64,000 nucleotides of DNA from Sulfitobacter sp. W027 (GTDB lineage: Bacteria > Pseudomonadota > Alphaproteobacteria > Rhodobacterales > Rhodobacteraceae), in assembly GCF_025143985.1 (NCBI RefSeq), contig NZ_CP083564.1, positions 497,501 through 561,500 on the forward strand, given 5' to 3'. The notes below the pieces were generated by a model that was not told the DNA's origin, did not search any database, and saw only the letters and a list, made by a program, of their open reading frames with translations. Position numbers and translations under genes: made by a program. The stretch's first letter is position 1. The number at the start of each line of letters is the position of its first letter. Below are positions 57,906 to 64,000 of this stretch, piece by piece.

Positions 57906-59776
57906 CACTTTTTCGACTTGCCCGATTTGGGCTTCGCGTCTGCATTCGCCGAAGCGCTCTTGGGTGTGCGTTTGAAACCGCCCGCGATATTGCCCCAGAG
58001 GTCCGGCTTATAGCCTTGGCTGCGCATGATCAGATACTGCTGCGTGAAGGTGATCGTGTTGTTCGCGATCCAGTAGACCACGAGGCCGGAGGCAAAGCCG
58101 CCGAGCATGAACATGAAGACCCAAGGCATCCAAGCAAAGATCATCTGCTGGGTCGGATCGGTGGGCGCCGGGTTCAGCTTTTGTTGCAGGTACATGGAGA
58201 TACCGAGCAGCAGCGGCAGAATACCGATGAAGATCAGCGCCAGCATCGAGCCGGGCTCGGGCGCGGCGTAGGGCAGCAAGCCCCAAAGGTTCATGATCGA
58301 AGTCGGGTCCGGCGCGCTGAGGTCTTGGAAAGGGCCAAAGAAGGGCGCGTGGCGCAGCTCGATCGTGACAAAGATCACCTTGTAGAGCGAGAAGAAGATC
58401 GGAATCTGCAGAAGGATCGGCAGACAGCCTGCGGCGGGGTTCACCTTGTTCTTCTTATAGAGCTCCATCATGCCCTGCTGCATCTTCTGACGGTCGTCGC
58501 CTGCGTCTTTCTTCAGCTTTTCCATTTCGGGCTGAAGTTCCTTCATCCGCGCCATGGAAACGTAGGATTTATAGGCCAGCGGGAAGAGCAGCGCCTTGAT
58601 CAGCAGGGTCAGGCCGATGATGGCAACGCCCATATTGCCGATAAGCTGGTTAAGGTTGTGCAGGAGCCAGAAGATCGGCTTGGTCAGGAAAAAGAACCAA
58701 CCCCAGTCGATGCTGTCGATGAATTTGGCGACACCGGCGGATTGGTAATCCTGCAGTGTTTCCCATTCCTTCGCGCCTGCGAAGAACTTGCTGGATGTGC
58801 TTACGCTTTCGCCCGCCGCAACCGAGCGGGTCGGTTGGCGGGTGAAGGCGCGGTAGGTGTCGGCGCGCGGGTCATAGGTAAGCGCCTGTTCAAAGGTCTC
58901 GCCCGCGTCGGGGATCAGCACCGCCTGCCAGTAGTGATCGGTAAAGCCGACCCAGCCCTCGGTGACACCTTCGGTAACCACGGCGGGACGGCCCCAAGTG
59001 CTGTTCACGTCGGCTTCGGCGATATCGTCCCAATCGACCTCCGAAAGCTCGCCATTGGCCATGGCCACGGCACCTTCATGCAGGATGAAAAAGCTTTTCA
59101 GGTCTTCGGGCAGCCCGTGCTGAGCGATCATGCCGAAGGGGGCAAGGTTCACGGCACCTTCGCCATTGTTGGTGACGCTCTGGGTAATGTCGAACATATA
59201 TTCGTCATCGATAGAAATGGTCCGCGTAAAGACCTGACTGGCACCGTTGTCCCAGGACAGGGTCACGGGGCTGTCGACGCCCAGCGTCTCACCTTCGCTC
59301 AGGGTCCAGAGCGTATCGACGCCGGGCACGGCATCGGGTGCCAGGCCCGAGCCTGCGGCCCAGCCGTGCAGCGCGTAGTAGGCGTCGCTCGACCCTTCGG
59401 GGGATAGCAGCGTGACAACTTCGGCATCCTCATCAAGCGTGGTCTGATAGTCATTCAGTTTCAGATCGTCGATCCGACCACCCATGAGCGAGATGGAGCC
59501 GCTGACCTTGTCCGTTGCGATGGTCACGCGAGGTGCGTCTGCCAAAGCCGCGCGGCGGCCTTCGGGGGCGGCTCCTTCGCCTTCGTCGGTGCCGGGCGCC
59601 GCAGCGGTATCAGCAGGGGAGGCAGGGACGGAAGTGCCGTCTGCGGTTTGGCTCATTTCGACGTTGGGCTCTAGGGCCGGATCAGCTTCGGGGGGCGGGA
59701 ACAAGAGGAACCACACGAGGATGACGGCAAAGCTGAGCGCCGTGGCAAGGATGAGATTCTTGTTCTGTTCGTCCAT
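57905..59776 (-). CDS. yidC: Membrane protein insertase YidC
   Basis: This 623-residue protein has an N-terminal signal-anchor helix (DEQNKNLILATALSFAVILVW), a large periplasmic P1 domain (about 60-350) and five C-terminal helices containing the catalytic-type KPIFWLLHNLNQLIGNMG, SYVSMARMKELQPEMEKLKK and NPAAGCLPILLQIPIFFSLYKV regions. The C-tail is basic (KPKSGKSKK), as in ribosome-binding forms. The start at 59776 removes a 62-residue unrelated extension. Confidence 0.97.
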   Translation of the reverse strand: MDEQNKNLILATALSFAVILVWFLLFPPPEADPALEPNVEMSQTADGTSVPASPADTAAAPGTDEGEGAAPEGRRAALADAPRVTIATDKVSGSISLMGGRIDDLKLNDYQTTLDEDAEVVTLLSPEGSSDAYYALHGWAAGSGLAPDAVPGVDTLWTLSEGETLGVDSPVTLSWDNGASQVFTRTISIDDEYMFDITQSVTNNGEGAVNLAPFGMIAQHGLPEDLKSFFILHEGAVAMANGELSEVDWDDIAEADVNSTWGRPAVVTEGVTEGWVGFTDHYWQAVLIPDAGETFEQALTYDPRADTYRAFTRQPTRSVAAGESVSTSSKFFAGAKEWETLQDYQSAGVAKFIDSIDWGWFFFLTKPIFWLLHNLNQLIGNMGVAIIGLTLLIKALLFPLAYKSYVSMARMKELQPEMEKLKKDAGDDRQKMQQGMMELYKKNKVNPAAGCLPILLQIPIFFSLYKVIFVTIELRHAPFFGPFQDLSAPDPTSIMNLWGLLPYAAPEPGSMLALIFIGILPLLLGISMYLQQKLNPAPTDPTQQMIFAWMPWVFMFMLGGFASGLVVYWIANNTITFTQQYLIMRSQGYKPDLWGNIAGGFKRTPKSASANADAKPKSGKSKK

Positions 59777-60084
59777 GGGGACCGCCACCTGATGTCTTTG
59801 AATATCACGGGGGTTCAACAGAGTGCGGGGCCAAAGGTCAAGCGGAATCGGGCAGATCGACAGGGGATGGGGCGGGGTTTTGATCCATCCGGCATGGGTT
59901 TTGCGGAGTTTTGCTGGGGTCAATCGTGGGGAGCTGATTGCAGGATCGTTGCGAGCCGCCACGGAGGGCAGGACGGTTTAGGGGATGTTGGGCGCAATGT
60001 TCGTGTCATCTACTCAGGTAAGACGTGGGGCGGCTTGTGATTGCTGTACGCCAGCTTGCGAAGCTGCGGGATGGATCGGGCGGG
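59777..60084 (-). other. 308-nt gap between yidC and the EAL-domain gene
   Basis: It contains the candidate yidC promoter. Beyond that I see no credible gene; the plus-strand open frames here lack a start context and match nothing I know. Confidence 0.55.
59813..59841 (-). promoter_or_regulatory. Candidate yidC promoter
   Basis: On the minus strand TTGACC (59841-59836), 17 nt, and TTGAAC (59818-59813) lie 37 nt upstream of the start codon. Confidence 0.5.
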
Positions 60085-61626
60085 TTAAGTCGCGCGCCCG
60101 TCCATTATGCGTGGAACATCTTGTAGTTTTGCATTGTGGCGGGCTATCCAATCGAGCGTCTGCTCGAATGGCATAGGGCGTGCGATGCCGAACCCCTGCA
60201 CATGGTCACAGCCAAGTTGTGCCAGCAGGACATGTTCCCCCACCGTTTCCACCCCCTCTGCGAGGGTTTCGACGCCCAGTCGCTCAGCCATGGTCAGAAT
60301 TGCGCTGATCATCCGCTGTTGGTCGGGGTCACGGTCTGACTTCATGACAAAGGAGCGATCAATTTTGATCCGACTGACCGAAAAACGGCGAATTGACGCG
60401 ATAGAGGCATGGCCAGTGCCGAAATCATCGAGGTCAATTCGGCAACCCAACTTGCCCAAAGCATTGATGTTGCGGGTGATCATGTCATCGGGTGCGGAGG
60501 CGACGACAGTTTCAAGCACTTCCACCGCAAGCCTGTCAGGCGTCAGTTCAAAGCGATCCAGCTCCCAAGTGATTTTATCGATGAGCCGCGGGTTGGCAAG
60601 CTCGCCCCCCGCGAAGTTCACGCCAATCTGTGGCACCTCGGTCCCAGAACCGTCCCAAGCTTTGAGTGCGGCGAAGGAGTGATACATCATCACCTCGGCC
60701 AAACGCTCCAGCAGGCCAGTCTCTTCGATTGCGGGCAGGAAGTCTGATGGGGGGATCATGCCACGTACCGGGTGGTTCCAGCGTGCCAGTGCTTCAAAGC
60801 CGGTGATTTGCCCGGTGTCAGTTGAAATTTGCGGTTGAAACCATGGCTGAATTTGCCCGCTATCTAATGCCTGCACGACCTCTTCGCGCAATTCTGCGCG
60901 GCTTTCGGTGTCGCGGCGCATTTGGTCAGAGAAGGCACGAATGGAGGAGGGGCCGCGCCGTTGGGCAGTGCGCAGGGCTGTGGCGGCGGCGGCGAGCCAT
61001 GCGGCCCCATCCTCCCCCGGGGCGCGGGTGTTAAGGCAAAAGCCCACGGAGGCGGTAAGATAGATTGTGACTCCGTCGACAGAGATCGGCTCTTCCAAGG
61101 CGGCCTGAAGCCGTCCGGCGAGCTGGATGCAAAGTTCAAGGTCAAGCTGCCGAACCGGGGCCATGCAGATGGCGAAACGCGCCTCTCCCATTTTGCCGAT
61201 AGTGTCGTCATCCCGCAGCACGCTAAGCAACCTTTCCCCGCTTTGTCGGACAACCGTATCGGCGGCGGCCTGACCGTAGCGTTGGATAAATTGGTCAAAG
61301 TCTTCAAGTGCGATGAAGAATGTTGCCGACACCCGTCCCTGTGCTCGGGCGCGCTGAAACACCTGTTCTGTCAGTTCCTCAAAGGTGCTGCGCTGGAGTA
61401 TGCCGGTGAGCGCATCCCGGGGCAGCACCAGCCCTCCGCCAAACTTCTGTCCCGCAAGGAAAAGAAGGGGCAGCGCAGCGGATGCGGTAATCAGAGCCAT
61501 TTCACCCCCGATCCAAAACGCCAGCAGTGTCATTGCAGGAAGAAAGGCCAGAGCCGCCTGACCGCTAAGCAACGCGGCCAACGACTGGCGCAGCTCCGTA
61601 AGCCCAGTAAGCTGGTAGAATGCCAT
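60085..61626 (-). CDS. Degenerate-GGDEF/EAL protein, predicted c-di-GMP phosphodiesterase
   Basis: This 513-residue protein has an N-terminal membrane segment (about 20-60), a GGDEF-fold domain (about 75-235) and an EAL domain (about 245-505). The GGDEF signature is lost: KMGEARFAI stands where GG(D/E)EF belongs, so cyclase activity is unlikely. EAL residues are kept: E278 of EAL, N337, E369, D400-D401 in DLDDFGTG, K421 in KIDRSF and E457/E460 in AEGVET. The ATG at 61626 has GGAAGGGA; an earlier in-frame ATG at 61653 lacks one. Confidence 0.92.
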   Translation of the reverse strand: MAFYQLTGLTELRQSLAALLSGQAALAFLPAMTLLAFWIGGEMALITASAALPLLFLAGQKFGGGLVLPRDALTGILQRSTFEELTEQVFQRARAQGRVSATFFIALEDFDQFIQRYGQAAADTVVRQSGERLLSVLRDDDTIGKMGEARFAICMAPVRQLDLELCIQLAGRLQAALEEPISVDGVTIYLTASVGFCLNTRAPGEDGAAWLAAAATALRTAQRRGPSSIRAFSDQMRRDTESRAELREEVVQALDSGQIQPWFQPQISTDTGQITGFEALARWNHPVRGMIPPSDFLPAIEETGLLERLAEVMMYHSFAALKAWDGSGTEVPQIGVNFAGGELANPRLIDKITWELDRFELTPDRLAVEVLETVVASAPDDMITRNINALGKLGCRIDLDDFGTGHASIASIRRFSVSRIKIDRSFVMKSDRDPDQQRMISAILTMAERLGVETLAEGVETVGEHVLLAQLGCDHVQGFGIARPMPFEQTLDWIARHNAKLQDVPRIMDGRAT

Positions 61627-61734
61627 CGCGATATCCCTTCCCTGTTCGCGCAATCTCTGCGCTGTCGGGGGAGGGATATCGTCTTTAGGGTGTGTCGTGG
61701 GTTAACAAAGCCCGCTTTTCCGGTAGTTTCTTAT

Positions 61735-62604
61735 CTAAAATTGTTCTTGTTCTGTACTCTCAACGTTCCGCATTAACCCTGCGAAGTCGAAAAGCTTAGG
61801 GTCAAGCAGATGTGAGGGACGGGCGTTCATCAAAGCGCGGAACATGACCTGCCGACGACCGGGGCTATTGGCCTCCCAGCCATCAAGAATCGCCTTGACC
61901 TGCTGGCGTTGGAGCCCGTCTTGCGACCCACAAAGATCGCATGGGATGATGGGATAATTCATGGCCGTGGCAAAGCGTTCGCAATCGCTTTCAGCCACAT
62001 GGGCGAGGGGGCGGTAGAGGTACAGATCGCCTTCTTCGTTAACCAGTTTGGGCGGCATCGTCGCCAGTCGCCCGCCGTGGAAAAGGTTCATGAAAAAGGT
62101 CTCTAGAATGTCATCCCGGTGATGGCCCAGCACCACGGCAGAACAGCCTTCTTCGCGCGCGATCCGGTAGAGGTTACCCCGGCGCAGGCGGCTGCACAGG
62201 GCGCAGAAGGTGCGTCCGGCAGGGATCTTGTCCATCACGATCGAATAGGTGTCTTGATATTCGATGCGATGCGGAACGCCCATCTTTTCGAGGAATTCCG
62301 GCAGCACGGTTGCCGGGAAATTCGGCTGGCCCTGATCGAGGTTGCAGGCCAAAAGCTCCACAGGCAGCAGGCCGCGCCATTGCAGTTCATGCAAGACCGC
62401 GAGCAGGGTGTAGCTGTCCTTGCCGCCTGACAAACAAACCAGCCATTTGGGTTTCGGCGCGCCTTCCGCGGTTGGCTCGACCATACCGTATTGGTCGATC
62501 GCCTCGCGGGTCATGCGGACGATACGCTTGCGCAGCTTCTTGAATTCGGTGCTTTGCGGTGCGCCGGCAAAGAGGGGGTGAATCTCGTTGGTTTCGTCCA
62601 GCAT
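61735..62604 (-). CDS. ttcA: tRNA 2-thiocytidine(32) synthetase
   Basis: This 289-residue protein has the PP-loop [10 protein letters not shown], and the CXXC motif CALC near 137-140 plus a third Cys in CDLCGSQ that bind the 4Fe-4S cluster. It makes s2C at tRNA position 32. It is in line with yidD and rnpA, but 66 nt of sequence separates it from yidD. Confidence 0.95.
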   Translation of the reverse strand: MLDETNEIHPLFAGAPQSTEFKKLRKRIVRMTREAIDQYGMVEPTAEGAPKPKWLVCLSGGKDSYTLLAVLHELQWRGLLPVELLACNLDQGQPNFPATVLPEFLEKMGVPHRIEYQDTYSIVMDKIPAGRTFCALCSRLRRGNLYRIAREEGCSAVVLGHHRDDILETFFMNLFHGGRLATMPPKLVNEEGDLYLYRPLAHVAESDCERFATAMNYPIIPCDLCGSQDGLQRQQVKAILDGWEANSPGRRQVMFRALMNARPSHLLDPKLFDFAGLMRNVESTEQEQF

Positions 62605-62670
62605 CGTCTGTCTCTCACTATCAGCTTGGCTTCACCTAGGGCATTTTACCCCTTTGCCGCAAGCGGGACG

Positions 62671-62892
62671 CTAATCGGGGACGTTGTCGATTCCACTGCG
62701 GCCCCATGGGTGGCAGCGGGCAATCCGCCGCGCGGCCAGCCATCCGCCCCGCAGACCGCCGTGCTTTTGCAAGGCTTCCAGCGCATAGGCGCTGCAGGTG
62801 GGCTGGTAGCGGCAATTGTATCCGACCCACGGGCTGAAGAGCAGCCGGTAGCCGCGCACCGGTAGGGCGAGCAGCGTCGCAAAGGGGGTCAT
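62671..62892 (-). CDS. yidD: Membrane protein insertion efficiency factor YidD
   Basis: This 73-residue protein has [31 protein letters not shown] and the C-terminal RIARCHPWG motif that defines YidD. It supports YidC-mediated insertion. Its start overlaps the rnpA stop by four bases. Confidence 0.95.
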   Translation of the reverse strand: MTPFATLLALPVRGYRLLFSPWVGYNCRYQPTCSAYALEALQKHGGLRGGWLAARRIARCHPWGRSGIDNVPD

Positions 62893-63311
62893 TTGCGTGC
62901 TCCATGCAGGATATCGAGCGCGCGGGTGAGATCGGCAAGCAACTGGCCGAAAGGCAAGACGGCTGTCGCCTCGCGCCGCCCGACAAAGACATAGTCCATG
63001 CCCGCTTGCCCCGCCTGCGGCAGGGTCAGCCGTGCGATTTCACGCAGGCGTCGCTTGGCGCGGTTGCGGGCCACGGCATTGCCGACCTTTTTCGAGCAGG
63101 TAAATCCCACGCGAATGGGCGCCGCGCTGGGCTCTTCGTCCCGGCGGGGTCGCATTTGCAGAATAAATCCCGGGGTCGCCACACGTTTGGCGCGGCTGGC
63201 ACGCTGGAAATCCGCCCGTTTGGTCAGGGTTTCCAAACGCAGAGAAACCGCCGGGGCAGGGTTCCCCTTCGTGGCGCAAGTGCCATTCAAGGGTGCCTCC
63301 GGCGGTGTCAT
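62889..63311 (-). CDS. rnpA: Ribonuclease P protein component
   Basis: This 140-residue protein has [21 protein letters not shown], and the RNase P signature [28 protein letters not shown], which binds the P RNA and tRNA leader. A 20-residue N-terminal extension before the core is ordinary for this class. It overlaps yidD and follows rpmH by 26 bases. Confidence 0.96.
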   Translation of the reverse strand: MTPPEAPLNGTCATKGNPAPAVSLRLETLTKRADFQRASRAKRVATPGFILQMRPRRDEEPSAAPIRVGFTCSKKVGNAVARNRAKRRLREIARLTLPQAGQAGMDYVFVGRREATAVLPFGQLLADLTRALDILHGARK

Positions 63312-63337
63312 ATTCTGGTTCCGAAGATCGAGGGCGC

Positions 63338-63472
63338 TTATGCGCTCAGCGATTTCCGGCCCTGTGCGCGGCGTGCGTTGATGATCTTACGGCCGGCTTT
63401 GGTGGCCATGCGCGCGCGAAAACCATGGCGCCGCTTGCGCACGAGGTTCGAGGGTTGAAAGGTGCGTTTCAT
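63338..63472 (-). CDS. rpmH: 50S ribosomal protein L34
   Basis: This 44-residue protein starts [17 protein letters not shown] and has [21 protein letters not shown]. The ATG is at 63472 and the stop at 63338-63340. It heads the rpmH-rnpA-yidD cluster. Confidence 0.98.
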   Translation of the reverse strand: MKRTFQPSNLVRKRRHGFRARMATKAGRKIINARRAQGRKSLSA

Positions 63473-63790
63473 CGCTCCGTCTCCATTTAAAGCTGGCTGG
63501 GCACGGAATCACTTTAAGGGTTCCACCGCGGCCAGCGTCAATTCAAGCCCGTCCTCTAATGCGGGAGGGCGTGCAAGTCAAACCCCCTGACAGGGAAAAT
63601 CTGCGGTTTGCAACAAAATGCCGGTCCCTGTGGGCCGGATTGTTTCAGTTCGCCCCTCAACCCTGCAGATTTGGCCCTTTGTGCACAAGTCCTATCAAGC
63701 GCGCGTGAGGAGCCTGTTCCTACCTGCCGCTTAACGCCATCATTAAGGAAACCACAACTGGTCTGATGTAGGCCCAATGAAAGTGTTGAA
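63473..63790. other. 318-nt divergent region between rpmH and the TVP38-type gene
   Basis: Holds the rpmH promoter candidate and must hold one for the plus-strand gene, which I could not place. A five-codon frame, MKVLK, at 63778-63795 overlaps the start of the plus-strand gene and may be a leader peptide. No other gene-like signal was seen. Confidence 0.5.
63553..63581 (-). promoter_or_regulatory. Candidate rpmH promoter
   Basis: On the minus strand TTGACT (63581-63576) is followed after 16-17 nt by TTAGAG/TAGAGG (63559-63553). The -10 is poor. A second candidate, TTGACG with TTAAAG at 18 nt, lies closer to the gene. Confidence 0.35.
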
Positions 63791-64000
63791 ATGAGCCGTC
63801 AAGACCAGAGTAAGCCCGCGCTGATGCGCTACCTGCCCCTCGCGGTGATCGTGGCTGTCGCTGCCGTCGGCGCGTTTACCCTGCGTGATTACCTGAGTTT
63901 CGACGCCCTGCGTGAGAATCGCGAGGCATTGATCGCCTTTCGTGACAGCAACTATCTGCTCACCGCTTTGGCCTTTGTCGTCGCCTATGTGGTGATCGTC
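63791..64000 (+). CDS. TVP38/TMEM64 (VTT-type) membrane protein, 5' part only
   Basis: The first 70 residues are visible. They have a basic start (SRQDQSKPALMRYLPLAVIV), a first membrane helix (about 13-30), the FRDSNYLLTALAFVVAYVVIV segment, and the LRDYLSFDALRENREALIAF pattern typical of the family N-terminus. The gene runs off the window, so the VTT domain itself is not seen. Such proteins are thought to move or scramble lipids, but the substrate is unknown. Confidence 0.75.
   Translation, partial: MSRQDQSKPALMRYLPLAVIVAVAAVGAFTLRDYLSFDALRENREALIAFRDSNYLLTALAFVVAYVVIV

Noticed and set aside
59792..60040. Plus-strand 82-codon open frame upstream of yidC
   Set aside because: It overlaps the yidC promoter region, has no ribosome-binding site and shows no protein-like composition.

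Overview
This window is chromosomal DNA from an alphaproteobacterium, most likely a marine Roseobacter-group member of the Rhodobacterales. That assignment is inferred from the AapJQMP/Bzt amino-acid transporter, the ATP12-family F1 chaperone, the alpha-type order of the ribosomal operons (adk after secY, no rpsD before rpoA), GC-rich codon use and TTGACA/TTGACN promoters. No phage, insertion sequence, CRISPR array or tRNA gene was found. Genes are dense.

Layout. The 3' part of a 23S rRNA gene, a 5S gene and an rrn terminator (1-2433) lie directly upstream of a small membrane protein, secE-nusG-rplKA-rplJL-rpoBC (3.2-15.4 kb) and the rpoC terminator. A short non-ribosomal stretch follows (response regulator, EamA transporter, convergent glycosyltransferase), then the str operon rpsL-rpsG-fusA-tuf (18.2-22.6 kb). 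The S10-spc-alpha superoperon runs from 23.0 to 44.6 kb but is broken in three places by foreign cargo: between rplW and rplB (a frameshifted DUF1801 pseudogene, a fatty-acid desaturase and a secreted V/P/E-repeat PRC-barrel protein), between rplP and rpmC (a membrane-anchored NYN/Zc3h12a-like RNase, a small basic protein, and a hemerythrin/2OG-oxygenase pair), and between rpmD and rplO (a membrane acyltransferase). Every break begins with an intrinsic terminator, and at least one has a candidate restart promoter.

From 44.8 to 50.3 kb a tightly packed, translationally coupled run encodes a Deg-type protease, RarA, the fluoride channel CrcB, an RluA-family pseudouridine synthase, a HAD phosphatase and ATP12. 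It is followed by the aapJQMP operon (50.5-55.0 kb). The last 9 kb is a minus-strand cluster reading rpmH-rnpA-yidD-ttcA-(EAL protein)-yidC-MOSC-ysxC-argB-sixA. The window ends inside a plus-strand TVP38/TMEM64-type gene.

The window is thus mainly the cell's translation and transcription core, with protein secretion and insertion (SecE, SecY, YidC, YidD), RNA processing (RnpA, TtcA, Rlu) and a few metabolic genes. The least ordinary parts are the cargo blocks inside the ribosomal superoperon, a 127-nt nested palindrome and switch-like hairpins in the rpmC leader, two families of recurrent intergenic hairpins, the repeat-rich PRC protein and the Ala/Glu-rich tail on L3.
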